NCBI GenBank assembly: GCA_033764265.1
Contig: JANRJB010000112.1
Coordinates: 3,156-67,155 of the forward strand
Direction of reading: 5' to 3'
DNA from: VGEM01 sp033764265
Lineage (GTDB): Bacteria; Pseudomonadota; Alphaproteobacteria; Rhodospirillales; Rhodospirillaceae
DNA: 64,000 bases
Of the stretch, positions 34,220 through 43,474 are shown one piece after another (the stretch's first letter is position 1; each line of letters opens with the position of its first letter). Position numbers and translations under genes: made by a program. The notes under the pieces were generated by a model, which was given only the letters and a program-made list of their open reading frames with translations, was not told the origin of the DNA and did not search any database.

Positions 34220-34966
34220 ATGACCTATTGCGTCGGATTGTTGCTCAAGGACGGCCTGGTGATGATCGCCGACACGCGCACCAACGCGGGCGTCGACAAC
34301 ATCGCTGTGTTTCGCAAGCTGCACTTGTTCGAAACACCCGGCCAACGCACGTTAGCCCTGTGCAGCGCAGGCAACTTGTCGCACGCGCAGACCGTCGTCA
34401 GCCTGTTGAACGAGGGCATGGAGAATCCCGCCACCGGCAAGGCGCAAACCCTGGCGGGCGCGGCGACCATGCTGGAGGCCGCGCAACTGGTCGGCCGCGC
34501 CGTGCGGCACGTGTACCAGATCGACGGCGAAGCGCTGGAAAAGCAGAACGGCCGATTCGACGTGTCGTTTCTTCTCGGCGGCCAGATCAAGGACCGTCGC
34601 CTTCGCCTGTTCCTGATTTATGCCGCCGGCAACTTCATCGAGGCCAGCCTGGAAACCCCGTTCCTCCAGATCGGCGAACACAAGTACGGCAAGCCGATCC
34701 TTGATCGCGCCGTCACCTACGACATGGACCTGTACGACGCCCTGAAAATCGGCTTGATCTCGGTGGACTCCACGCTGCGCTCCAACCTCGCGGTCGGGTT
34801 GCCGCTCGACATCGCGGTTATCCGCCGCGACGCCTTGAAGGCCGAGCTGACCTATCGCGTCGAGGCCGAAGACGCGTATTTCGCCGACCTGCGCCGGCGC
34901 TGGTCCGAGGCATTGCGCGCGACCCACCAAGCGATTCCGCGCCCCCCTTACAAGCCGGCTGGCTGA
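34220..34966 (+). CDS. Anbu proteasome-like Ntn-hydrolase
   Basis: This 248-residue protein is an ancestral beta-subunit (Anbu). After Met removal Thr2 becomes the N-terminal nucleophile (M-TYCVGLLLKDGLVMIADTR), with Asp18 and Lys33 where proteasome subunits hold their catalytic Asp17 and Lys33. SLETPFLQIGEHKYGKPILDR near 151 and DSTLRSNLAVGLPLD near 195 are family motifs. Anbu assembles into rings or helices and is presumed to be a peptidase. The other three members of the Anbu operon lie just upstream. Confidence 0.92.
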   Translation: MTYCVGLLLKDGLVMIADTRTNAGVDNIAVFRKLHLFETPGQRTLALCSAGNLSHAQTVVSLLNEGMENPATGKAQTLAGAATMLEAAQLVGRAVRHVYQIDGEALEKQNGRFDVSFLLGGQIKDRRLRLFLIYAAGNFIEASLETPFLQIGEHKYGKPILDRAVTYDMDLYDALKIGLISVDSTLRSNLAVGLPLDIAVIRRDALKAELTYRVEAEDAYFADLRRRWSEALRATHQAIPRPPYKPAG

Positions 34967-34982
34967 GGCCGGCGGCGACGCG

Positions 34983-36218
34983 GTGACCGACGCGCCCACC
35001 TTGCCGCCGGACCAACCCGCGCGTGCGCTCACGCCGCCGGTGGCCGCGACCTTGTTCGCGGCCATCGCCCTGATGGTTGTGGGCCAGTCGTTCCTGTTCA
35101 CCATTCTGCCGCCGATCGGTCGGCAGATCGGGCTGGCCGAATACCAGATCGGTCTGGTGATGTCGGTGCACGGCCTGTTCATGCTGTTCACCGGGCCCAC
35201 CGCCGGTGCGCTGTCGGAAACCTGGGGCCGTCGGCGCGTGTTGGTGATCGGCTCGGCGCTGTATGCGGTCTCGATCCTGATGTTCGGCCTGGTGATCGAA
35301 GCGGCGTTGCAGGGCCTGTTCGCGGCCGTCACGGTGATGGTGCTGCTGGTCGCCAGCCGCGCCGTGTTCGCCATGGGCGCGGGCGCGGTGATGCCGGGGG
35401 CGATGGCGCTGGCCGCCGACCTGTCCGCGCGCGAGAATCGGCTGAAGGCGATGTCGTTGTTGGCCGCGGCCACCAGCTTCGGGTCGATCATCGGGCCGGC
35501 GACGGCGGCGGTGTTCACCGGCATCGGGCTAGCCGCGCCGTTCTACGTGATCGCCGCGGTGGCGCTGGCGGGCGCGGTGCTCTCGCGCCTGGTGCTGCCG
35601 GAAACCCGCATCGGCCGCCCGACCGTGGCACGGCCCAAGTGGCGGCGACTGTTAGCCGGCGGACCGGGGCTGATCGCGATCGGCTCGCTGCTTTACATGT
35701 GCGGCTGCTTCGGGATTTTCTCCATCATCGGGTTCCATGTGCAGGACAAATTCCAGCTCGCCTCGGCGCCGGCGGCGCAGTGGATGGGGCTGGGCCTGAT
35801 GATGGCCGCCCTCAGCAACGTCGCCGCGCAAGGCTTCATCATCCGGCAGATCAAGACCTCGCCGATGCGGCTTCTGATCGTCGGCGTGCCGATCACCATC
35901 CTGGCCATGGCCGTGGTCGCGCAAAGCTCGACGCTGCCGATGTTTGTGCTGGGCATGGCGCTCAACGGCCTGGGCCAGGGGTTCGCCAACCCGGCGTTTG
36001 CCACCGCCCTTAGCCTGTCGGTGGGCGCGGGCGAGCAGGGGCGCATCGCCGGCGTCTCGGCATCGATGCAGGCCCTCGCCTTTCTGTTCGCGCCGGTCTC
36101 CTCGGCAGCCTTGTATCAAACCCATTCCCAGGCGGTATTCGTGGTGGGGTCGCTGTTGGTGTTCGCGGCATTGGGGCCGTTCGTGCTGTCGCGGCGCAAG
36201 TCGCCGCCCGCCAACTGA
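34983..36218 (+). CDS. MFS transporter
   Basis: This 411-residue protein has twelve predicted helices and the MFS loop 2-3 motif (GPTAGALSETWGRRRVLVIG near 73). The start is a GTG at 34983, 16 nt after Anbu, so it may be read through from that operon. MGAGAVMPGAMALAADLSAREN near 130 resembles drug/H+ antiporters. The substrate is unknown. It ends exactly where the convergent MFS gene ends. Confidence 0.88.
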   Translation: MTDAPTLPPDQPARALTPPVAATLFAAIALMVVGQSFLFTILPPIGRQIGLAEYQIGLVMSVHGLFMLFTGPTAGALSETWGRRRVLVIGSALYAVSILMFGLVIEAALQGLFAAVTVMVLLVASRAVFAMGAGAVMPGAMALAADLSARENRLKAMSLLAAATSFGSIIGPATAAVFTGIGLAAPFYVIAAVALAGAVLSRLVLPETRIGRPTVARPKWRRLLAGGPGLIAIGSLLYMCGCFGIFSIIGFHVQDKFQLASAPAAQWMGLGLMMAALSNVAAQGFIIRQIKTSPMRLLIVGVPITILAMAVVAQSSTLPMFVLGMALNGLGQGFANPAFATALSLSVGAGEQGRIAGVSASMQALAFLFAPVSSAALYQTHSQAVFVVGSLLVFAALGPFVLSRRKSPPAN

Positions 36219-37847
36219 TCAATCCACCAGCGTCTTGCGGTGCGTTTCGGGCAGCGCCAGTGCGCCGATGATGAATGTCGCGGCCGCGATGATCACCGGA
36301 TACCACAGGCCGTAGTAGATATCCCCGCTCATCGCCACCAGCGCGAAGCTGACTGACGGCAGGAAGCCCCCGAACCAGCCGTTGCCGATGTGGTAGGGCA
36401 GCGACATCGAGGTGTAGCGGATGCGCGCCGGGAACATTTCCACCAGCAGGGCCGCGATCGGCCCATAGACCATGGTGACGTAAATTACCAGCAAGGTCAG
36501 CAACGCCAGCACGAGCGGGATGTTGATGGCGTCGGGGTCGGCGGCGGCCGGATAACCCGCCGCGGCGATGGCCGCGTTCAGCGACGCGGCGTCGAAGCCC
36601 GCCAGCTCGGTGGCGCCGATGCGGATCACGGTGGCGCTGCCCGTGGGCGCGGCCTGGTTGCGGTACGACACCGAGGCGCGGCTGAGCGCGGCGCGCGCCT
36701 TGTCGCAATCGGTGGTGAAGGCCGCGGTGCCCACCGGATTGAATTGGAACGAGCAGGTGGCGGGGTCGGCCACGATCACCGCCTCGGATGCCGCCTGCGC
36801 GCGCGCCAGCGCGGGGTTGGCCGCGGCGGTCAGCGCGTTGAAAATCGGGAAATAGGTCAGGCAGGCCAGCGCCAGGCCGCCCAGCACGATCGGCTTGCGA
36901 CCGATGCGGTCCGAAACCGCGCCGAACACCAGGAAGAACGGCGTGCCCAGGATCAACGATCCCGCGATCAGCAGGTTGGCCAGCGTCGCGTCGACCTTCA
37001 AAGTCTGGGTCAGGAAAAACAGCGCGTAGAACTGGCCCGTGTACCAGACCACCGCCTGGCCGGCGACCGCGCCGAACAGCGCGATCAGCACAAGTTTGAG
37101 ATTTCCCCAACGCGCGAACGAGTCCGACAGCGGCGACCGGCTCTGCTTACCTTCGGCCTTGAGGCGCTGGAACACCGGGGATTCCTCCAGCTTCAGGCGG
37201 ATCCACACCGACACGCCGAGCAGGACCGCGGACAGCAGGAATGGGATGCGCCAGCCCCAGTCGTTGAACGCTTCACCGGTGATCCAGCGCGCGGCCAGAA
37301 TCACCACCAGCGACAGGAACAGTCCGACGGTTGCGGTGGTCTGAATCCAGGCCGTGTGCCGGCCACGCCGCCCGGGTGGCGCGTGCTCGGCCACGTAGAT
37401 CGCCGCCCCGCCGTATTCGCCGCCCAGGGCCAGTCCCTGCAAGAGGCGCAGCGCGATCAGGATGATCGGCGCGGCCACGCCGATGGCGGCGTAGTTCGGC
37501 AACAGGCCGACCGCGAAGGTCGCCCCGCCCATGATGACGATGGTGACCAGGAAGGTGTATTTGCGCCCGACCATGTCGCCGATGCGCCCGAACACCAGCG
37601 CGCCGAACGGCCGCACGGCGAAACCGGCGGCGAACGCGAGCAGCGCGAACACGAACGCCGCGGTTTCGTTGACACCGGCGAAGAACTGGGTGGAGATCAC
37701 CGCCGCCAGCGAGCCGTATAGGTAGAAGTCGTACCACTCGAACACGGTGCCGAGCGAGGAAGCGACGATCACGCGCCGTTCCTCGCGGGTCATGCGCGCG
37801 GACCCGACAGGCCCGACGGGCGCGGCGCGCGAAACGGTTTCAGTCAT
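36219..37847 (-). CDS. MFS transporter, metabolite:H+ symporter type
   Basis: This 542-residue protein is an MHS/ProP-type symporter: SSLGTVFEWYDFYLYGSLA near 30, RPFGALVFGRIGDMVGRKYTF near 78 and LRLLQGLALGGEYGGAAIYVAEHAP near 132. A hydrophilic insertion of about 80 residues (about 345-425, with a CSFQFNP...DCDKA Cys pair) separates the late helices, as in some larger members. Likely substrates are organic acids or osmolytes. It stands alone on the minus strand. Confidence 0.9.
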   Translation of the reverse strand: MTETVSRAAPVGPVGSARMTREERRVIVASSLGTVFEWYDFYLYGSLAAVISTQFFAGVNETAAFVFALLAFAAGFAVRPFGALVFGRIGDMVGRKYTFLVTIVIMGGATFAVGLLPNYAAIGVAAPIILIALRLLQGLALGGEYGGAAIYVAEHAPPGRRGRHTAWIQTTATVGLFLSLVVILAARWITGEAFNDWGWRIPFLLSAVLLGVSVWIRLKLEESPVFQRLKAEGKQSRSPLSDSFARWGNLKLVLIALFGAVAGQAVVWYTGQFYALFFLTQTLKVDATLANLLIAGSLILGTPFFLVFGAVSDRIGRKPIVLGGLALACLTYFPIFNALTAAANPALARAQAASEAVIVADPATCSFQFNPVGTAAFTTDCDKARAALSRASVSYRNQAAPTGSATVIRIGATELAGFDAASLNAAIAAAGYPAAADPDAINIPLVLALLTLLVIYVTMVYGPIAALLVEMFPARIRYTSMSLPYHIGNGWFGGFLPSVSFALVAMSGDIYYGLWYPVIIAAATFIIGALALPETHRKTLVD

Positions 37848-37948
37848 GCGGATGGCCCCCCACTTGCGCCTCCCAGGCGCAATGGCCGGGCAGCTTACGG
37901 AAATTCTGGAGCGTTGGCCAAGGCCGCGCGGTAGGTCTTATCTCCTCC

Positions 37949-38761
37949 CTAAGCCAACTCGTCCAGCACCTCCGACAGTTCGTTCGGATGCGTCACCATG
38001 GCGTCGCGGGCCCAGGGCATCGCGCGGTAGTCCCAGCCGGGGTCGTCCCTGGCCGGACCGACCATCGCCGGAGACGTGGGGCTGTAAACCTGGGCGACAC
38101 AGTGCAGGAAGGTGCGCGGCACGCCCTCCCATCCGCCGTTACGCAGTTCCAGCATGTCCGACCAGCCGCGCGCCGGGTGCGGCGTCAGTCGGCGTTTCAA
38201 CCAGGCGATGTTGGCGGCGTCGTCGGCGGGCACCAGCATCTCCATCGGGTACTCGGCGAAAAAATCCATCTGGTAACCGTCGATGAACTTGGCTTCGCGC
38301 TTCTTCCAGTACTCGGGCAGGGCGCCGTCGGGTCCGCGCGACACGCCGCTCATGCGGTCGGTGCGCGGCACCAGGGCGTCCAGAAACACCAGGCGGCGGA
38401 TGCGGTCCTTCATCCGGTCGGCGACGCCGGTGATGGTCAGGCCCGCGAACGAATGGCCGACCAGGATGACGTTCGACAGTTCCTCGTATTCGATCAAGTT
38501 GGTGATGTCGGTCACGTGGGTCTCCAGGCCGACGTCTGGGCTCATCAGGTGCTTGCGGTCGCCGCAGCCGGTGCACGATGGTGCAAACACCTCATGCCCG
38601 CGCGCTGTCAGGTTCCGGCGAACGTGCTTCCATACCCAGCCGCCGTGCCAGGTGCCGTGGACCAGCACATAGGTCTTGGAGTCCGCGGCAATGGCCGGCG
38701 CGATGCCGATCGTAGGAACGGCGGCGGCCGCGGCTGCAGTCAGGACAGTTCTGCGTTCCAT
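37949..38761 (-). CDS. exported alpha/beta hydrolase, salicylate-esterase type
   Basis: This 270-residue protein has a twin-arginine-like signal (MERRTVLTAAAAAAVPTIG). The core is LVHGTWHGGWVWKHV near 33, LVGHSFAGL with the canonical nucleophile Ser at about 123, FLDALVP near 145 and His late in the chain. HGTWHGGW followed by the GHSFAG elbow is the methyl-salicylate-esterase/hydroxynitrile-lyase-like group. It contrasts with the three His-elbow hydrolases in this window. Confidence 0.88.
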   Translation of the reverse strand: MERRTVLTAAAAAAVPTIGIAPAIAADSKTYVLVHGTWHGGWVWKHVRRNLTARGHEVFAPSCTGCGDRKHLMSPDVGLETHVTDITNLIEYEELSNVILVGHSFAGLTITGVADRMKDRIRRLVFLDALVPRTDRMSGVSRGPDGALPEYWKKREAKFIDGYQMDFFAEYPMEMLVPADDAANIAWLKRRLTPHPARGWSDMLELRNGGWEGVPRTFLHCVAQVYSPTSPAMVGPARDDPGWDYRAMPWARDAMVTHPNELSEVLDELA

Positions 38762-38909
38762 CTTCGCTCCTTAACTCGGGTTGGCGGCGGCCCGGGGCCT
38801 GGGCACGATCCACGTTAGCGGCGCATCAAGCGGATTTGAACCGCGCCGAATCGATCCCATTTAGGGCAAATACTTCGCCACAAATCCTTTGCCGAATGGG
38901 GGCTATTCG

Positions 38910-40106
38910 ATGTTCACCGCAGCGATGATTGGCCTTGTCCTCGCGTTGTCCAGCGCGGCCCAAGCCGCCCAGCCCGTCATCTCCGACCGTAACGTGCCGA
39001 TCGAGGCCGGGTCGCAGCGCGAGGTGCTGATCGAGGGCCTGGAGCGGCCCTGGGGCATGGCCTGGCTGCCCGATGGGACGCTGCTGATCACCGAACGCAC
39101 CGGCCGCCTGCGCGTGGTGCGCGACGGCAAGCTCGATCCTGCGCCGGTGGCCGGCGTGCCCGAGGTGTTCGCGGGCGGGCAGGGCGGCCTGATGGATGTG
39201 TCGGTGCATCCGCGGTTCGCCGAGACCAAGTTCATCTATCTCACCACTAGCGTCGGCACGATGGAGGCCAATCGCACCCGTGTCGTGCGCGCCACCTGGG
39301 CCGACGGCCGGCTCGAGAACGTCACCACCTTGTTCGAAAACGCCAGCGCCAAGCCGTCGGGCCAGCACTTCGGCGCGCGCATCGCGTGGCTGCCGGATGG
39401 GACGATGCTGGTGCCGATCGGCGACGGCGGCAATCCGCCGGTGTCGCTGAACGGCGAATTCATCCGACTCAACGCCCAGAAAACCGATATGCACTTCGGC
39501 AAGGTGGTGCGCCTTCGGGACGACGGCCAGGTGCCGGCGGACAATCCGTTCAGGAGTCAGGCGGGCGCGCGGCCCGAGCTGTGGACCATCGGCCACCGCA
39601 ACATTCAGGGCCTGGCTTATGACCCGTTGCGCAACGCCGTGTGGGCGACCGAGCATGGCGCGCTGGGTGGCGACGAGTTCAACCGGCTGACGGCCGGCGG
39701 CAATTTCGGCTGGCCGGCGGCCTGCCGTACCCGCGAGTACGCCTCGGGCCGCGATGTCTGCGGCTCGCCGGCCAAGCCCGGGACCACCGAACCGGTTCTG
39801 CTGTGGCAGGTGTCGACCGCGCCTTCGGGCTTGATGGTCTACACCGGCGATGCGTTCCCGCAATGGCGGGGCGACGTGTTCGCGGGCGGGCTGGCCTCCA
39901 ACGACATCCGGCGCATCGACCTCGACGACGCCGGCGCGGTGATCGGCGAGACCGCGATCCGCATGGGTGCGCGGGTGCGCGACGTGCGCCAGGGCCCCGA
40001 CGGCCTGGTGTACGTGCTGACCGACGAGCCGGCGGGCCGCCTCTTTCGGCTGTCGCCGGCCGCGGCCGGGGCGACGCCGGCGCCAATCGCCCCGCCGCCA
40101 CGTTAG
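38910..40106 (+). CDS. PQQ-dependent sugar dehydrogenase (Yli-like)
   Basis: This 398-residue protein has a signal peptide (to about residue 21, AAQA) and the soluble glucose/aldose dehydrogenase beta-propeller: LERPWGMAWLPDGTLLITERTGRLR near 44, QHFGARIAW near 152, GHRNIQGLAYDP near 229 and EHGALGGDEFN near 249. These enzymes oxidise aldose sugars in the periplasm using pyrroloquinoline quinone. The ATG at 38910 has GGGGG about 8 nt upstream. Confidence 0.92.
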   Translation: MFTAAMIGLVLALSSAAQAAQPVISDRNVPIEAGSQREVLIEGLERPWGMAWLPDGTLLITERTGRLRVVRDGKLDPAPVAGVPEVFAGGQGGLMDVSVHPRFAETKFIYLTTSVGTMEANRTRVVRATWADGRLENVTTLFENASAKPSGQHFGARIAWLPDGTMLVPIGDGGNPPVSLNGEFIRLNAQKTDMHFGKVVRLRDDGQVPADNPFRSQAGARPELWTIGHRNIQGLAYDPLRNAVWATEHGALGGDEFNRLTAGGNFGWPAACRTREYASGRDVCGSPAKPGTTEPVLLWQVSTAPSGLMVYTGDAFPQWRGDVFAGGLASNDIRRIDLDDAGAVIGETAIRMGARVRDVRQGPDGLVYVLTDEPAGRLFRLSPAAAGATPAPIAPPPR

Positions 40107-40107
40107 T

Positions 40108-41463
40108 TTAGGGCGCCGTCAGCTTTTCGCGCGGCAGCACGATCACCCGTTCCGGCAGGTGGCGGTGATCGTCGGCGAGGCCGATGCCGCTGACCTCGTC
40201 CAAGCCCACCTCGACCGCCAGGGCCGCGTGGCTGCGACTGCGTAGGCCCATGACGTAAGCCCGCCGCGTGCCGGCGGCGCGGCGGAAGTCGGCGAGCGCC
40301 GCTTTCAGTTCGGCCTCGGCGGCGAACCGGCCGGGTGGAATCTCGGCGCCGATCAGAATGTGGTCCGGCAGGAACGCGGCGCGCTGCGGCTGTGCCAGAT
40401 CGGTCAGCAGCGCGACCTCGCGCACGCGCCCGCGGAACATCTCCCGTGCGGCGATCAGCGCGTCCACGTCGGCGTCGGCCGGCAGGCCAACGATCTCGAT
40501 GCGCAGGTGCAACAGCCGTTCTTTCTGCGGCAGCGCCGAGACCGCACGCAGGAACGCCGCGCCCAACTTGCGGTGCAGCAGTGCGAACGGCAGCGGCATG
40601 ACGAATTTGGCGCGCAGGGCCGACGCGGCCAGCCGGGTGAAATCGGCGAAGGCCGACTTGGCGATATCGACCATGGTCGCGACGTTGACCGCGGTTTGCG
40701 AGTCCGTCGGCCCGAATACTGCCTCACCGGTGGCGTCGAAGGCACGCAGGCTGAAGGTGTCGAACGATTCGGTATCGGCCGACCATGACGGCCGATAGAC
40801 CAGCGTCAGCTCGTTGAACCGCGATCGGCTGGCCGCCACGCTGTCGAGCGCCGAGACCGGCGACTTGGCGGCGGCTGGCGCCGCGTCGCCGATCAACTTC
40901 ACGGGCCGTCGCGCGTCGCGCGCGGCCAGCAGCAGGCGGGAGCGTTTCACCGCCGCTTTCATCGCCTCGCGGTTCAGTGAACCGTCGGCATTCAGCGCAC
41001 CGCCCAGGTCGATCTTGGCCGACTGCGGCAACGGTGGCTCGGCTTCGCTGAAGCGCTCGCCCACCAGCTTCTCGCCGATCAGTGCCGCGATCTCGTCGGC
41101 GCGCCGCGCCGCGTCGGCTTCGGACAAGGCGGGCATCAACAGCAGCCACGAGTCCTCGTCCTGCGGAATGAAGGTGTTCCCCTTGCCGATCATCCGGCCG
41201 ATGGTGCTTTCGGCGATCAGCAGCACTCGATCGCGATACCGCGTCCAGTCGTCCCCCAGCTGGTGGCGCAGGTGGGCGATGGTCATCACCTGCACCCGGC
41301 CGCTGGCGCGCGTTTCGGAGTCTTTCACGAGCTGCGACAACGTCAGCTCGATGCCGTCGTCCCAGGTCGCCGGGGCGACGCGGTCCGGGTCCTCGACCAG
41401 CGGTTCAGCAGTGGCTGCGTCCGCGCCGAGCAAGCGGCGAAGCCAGTTCCTTACACCTGACAT
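40108..41463 (-). CDS. possible degenerate GGDEF/EAL-like protein
   Basis: This 451-residue soluble protein was not assigned with certainty. Residues about 62-140 (YRDRVLLIAESTIGRMIGKG, then WLLLMPALSEADAARRADEIAALI) follow the spacing of a GGDEF domain but lack GGDEF. Residues about 215-440 begin LTLVYRPSW and continue with helices and strands as an EAL-like barrel without the EAL motif. If right, it would bind a nucleotide or act as scaffold rather than make or degrade c-di-GMP. An alternative is a wholly unrelated family. Confidence 0.5.
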   Translation of the reverse strand: MSGVRNWLRRLLGADAATAEPLVEDPDRVAPATWDDGIELTLSQLVKDSETRASGRVQVMTIAHLRHQLGDDWTRYRDRVLLIAESTIGRMIGKGNTFIPQDEDSWLLLMPALSEADAARRADEIAALIGEKLVGERFSEAEPPLPQSAKIDLGGALNADGSLNREAMKAAVKRSRLLLAARDARRPVKLIGDAAPAAAKSPVSALDSVAASRSRFNELTLVYRPSWSADTESFDTFSLRAFDATGEAVFGPTDSQTAVNVATMVDIAKSAFADFTRLAASALRAKFVMPLPFALLHRKLGAAFLRAVSALPQKERLLHLRIEIVGLPADADVDALIAAREMFRGRVREVALLTDLAQPQRAAFLPDHILIGAEIPPGRFAAEAELKAALADFRRAAGTRRAYVMGLRSRSHAALAVEVGLDEVSGIGLADDHRHLPERVIVLPREKLTAP

Positions 41464-41505
41464 GCCGGACCCGAAGGCGAGGTGCGGCCTGACGCGGGCG
41501 GCCGC

Positions 41506-42204
41506 TCAGGCGCTGCGGCCAAAGGGAATGCGTTCGATGATGGACATCGGATCGTCGCGCTCGGTCTGGCCGAACAGTGCGATGTCGCGCACGATGATCG
41601 GACGGCCGACCACCGATTTGGCCATCTCGGTGACCACCTGCATGACTGCGCGGCGTTCGGCGATGTCGTCGATGCGTTCCGTCAGCGAGATGTGGAAGCG
41701 GAATTCCTCCATCACGTACGGATAGCCCCAGTGCTCCAGCATCGAATCCTGGTGCACGGTCAGCTTGTTGTTGCGGTAGTGGGCGGCCTGTTCCTCGGTC
41801 AGGGCCATGCGATAGCCCTCGAACGCTCGTACGCATTTGGCCGACAGCCGTTCCAGCGCGGCGGAGGACGTTGATGGCGTCAGCGCGACGAACTTGCCGA
41901 TCACCGCCAGCTCCAACGCCGGAATTTCAACCGGGGCCAGGCTGCGAGCGAAAATACGCGCCGCGGCGATCAGGCTTTTCAGTGTGGCCGACGGATGCAA
42001 TTCGAACGGCGGCTTGAGCGTACCGTGAAAGCCGTAGCGGCGCGGTCCTTCGGTCAGTTCCTGAAGTCGATCGGGCGAAATGCCGGGCACGTCGGGCAGC
42101 GGTCCGGCCGCGGCCGAGCCATTGCGGCCCAACCAGTGCGTGCCGAACTCGGCGAGCGGGCTGCCGGGTTCAGGCGAATAATAAATTGCGTAGCGGGCTG
42201 CCAC
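41506..42204 (-). CDS. DUF1045 2H-phosphoesterase-like protein
   Basis: This 232-residue protein starts at GTG 42204, with GGGAGG about 7 nt upstream, giving the family start VAARYAIYYSPEPGSPLAEFGTHWLGR (split). The two 2H-phosphoesterase motifs are HGTLKPPF (His60) and HISLT (His170). The family is often found beside phosphonate (phn) genes and acts on cyclic phosphate-type bonds by analogy. No phn gene is nearby here. Confidence 0.85.
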   Translation of the reverse strand: MAARYAIYYSPEPGSPLAEFGTHWLGRNGSAAAGPLPDVPGISPDRLQELTEGPRRYGFHGTLKPPFELHPSATLKSLIAAARIFARSLAPVEIPALELAVIGKFVALTPSTSSAALERLSAKCVRAFEGYRMALTEEQAAHYRNNKLTVHQDSMLEHWGYPYVMEEFRFHISLTERIDDIAERRAVMQVVTEMAKSVVGRPIIVRDIALFGQTERDDPMSIIERIPFGRSA

Positions 42205-42306
42205 CCCAACCCCTCCCGATGAGAGCCCCAACCCTTCAACCCGGGGCGCGCCGACAGCGTTTGGTCCAGCGCACCGGTGCCGGGCTCCGATGTCGCACAA
42301 AAATCC

Positions 42307-43320
42307 TTATGCCGCAAGGGGTTCGGCGCAACCGATGTGCTCGGCGGTTGAATGGACCGCGCGCCAAGAGAAGTCGGAACGATTGGCGGCCGACAGAACC
42401 TGCCGCCAGGCTCGCGCGCCGGGCCGGCCGCGGAATAGCCCGACCATGTGGCGCAAGACCGCCGAACGTCGCACGCCGGCCGCGCACATGGCTTGGGCAT
42501 AGTCCAAGTAAGCGCACACGACGTCAGTTTCCGACGGCGGCGCCGTCTCGGCCCCGAACAATCGCGTGTCCACTTGGCTGAGGACCTCGTAGGGGCGTTC
42601 GTACGCCGCCCGGCCCAGCATGACGCCGTCCACCTCACCCAAGTGCCGTTCGCAGGCATCGAGCGAGGTCAGGCCGCCGTTCAGCACGATCGTCAGGTCC
42701 GGACGGCGTAGCTTCAAGCGCGCGACGCGATCGTACTTGAGCGGTGGGATTTCGCGGTTTTCCTTGGGCGACAGGCCGCTCAAGATGGCGCGCCGGGCGT
42801 GAACGATCACCGTCCGGCAGCCGGCCGCCGCGACCACATCGACCAGCGTGTCAAGAATGGCATCGTCCTCGCGGTCGTCGATGCCGATCCGAGTCTTGAC
42901 CGTAACTGGAATATCGACGGCATCGGCCATGGCCGCTACGCAAACGCGGACCAGATCGGGCTCTGCCATCAGGCAGGCGCCGAACCGCCCCGATGTGACG
43001 CGGTCGCTGGGGCAGCCGACGTTCAGATTGATCTCCTGAAACCCCGCGGCTGCGGCCATGCGGGCGGCGTTGGCCAACAGGCCGGGGTCAGATCCGCCCA
43101 CCTGTAGCGCCAATGGATACTCGGCCGGATCGTGCGCCAGAAAGCGCTGCGGATCGCGGGCATGGGCCAGCGCCTGGGCGGTGACCATCTCTGTGTAAAG
43201 TCGAGCTTTCGCGCTGATGAAGCGCATCAATCGCCGGCAATGGCGATCGGTGCAGTCCATCATCGGGGCGACTGAAAATCGATGCGTCGCTGCTTGCGGG
43301 TCAGGAAAGTAAGACGTCAT
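42307..43320 (-). CDS. dusA: tRNA-dihydrouridine synthase A
   Basis: This 337-residue flavoenzyme reduces uridine in the D-loop of tRNAs. It has the Dus TIM barrel start FSVAPMMDCTDRHCRRLMR, the catalytic Cys103 in NLNVGCPSDRV, and the FMN-binding end DGVMLGRAAYERPY near 233. MDCTDRH near 21 and the length fit DusA rather than DusB or DusC. It is transcribed away from the SOS-box promoter at 43405. Confidence 0.94.
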   Translation of the reverse strand: MTSYFPDPQAATHRFSVAPMMDCTDRHCRRLMRFISAKARLYTEMVTAQALAHARDPQRFLAHDPAEYPLALQVGGSDPGLLANAARMAAAAGFQEINLNVGCPSDRVTSGRFGACLMAEPDLVRVCVAAMADAVDIPVTVKTRIGIDDREDDAILDTLVDVVAAAGCRTVIVHARRAILSGLSPKENREIPPLKYDRVARLKLRRPDLTIVLNGGLTSLDACERHLGEVDGVMLGRAAYERPYEVLSQVDTRLFGAETAPPSETDVVCAYLDYAQAMCAAGVRRSAVLRHMVGLFRGRPGARAWRQVLSAANRSDFSWRAVHSTAEHIGCAEPLAA

Positions 43321-43404
43321 GAGCCGGGGTGTGCCGCACTGGCACCCCATTGGGCAATCCCAAACGTCGCCGAGGCACTTGGATCGGCTCCAAAAATCCA
43401 GGGC

Positions 43405-43460
43405 TTGACATCGTGTTCCTGTAATGTTCTAAAATCGGGAAATCGGAACATAATAGGAAC
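43405..43460 (+). promoter_or_regulatory. promoter with two opposed LexA (SOS) boxes
   Basis: A -35 box TTGACA (43405-43410) and a -10-like TCTAAA (43428-43433) are spaced 17 bp. GTTC-N7-GTTC at 43415-43429 lies in the spacer, and GAAC-N7-GAAC, the same site reversed, is at 43446-43460. GTTC-N7-GTTC is the established LexA box of alphaproteobacteria. The two 15-bp sites are near-perfect inverted copies of each other (2 mismatches). Strong repression and DNA-damage induction of the small gene at 43475 is the straightforward reading. Confidence 0.85.
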
Positions 43461-43474
43461 AAATGGAGGATCCC

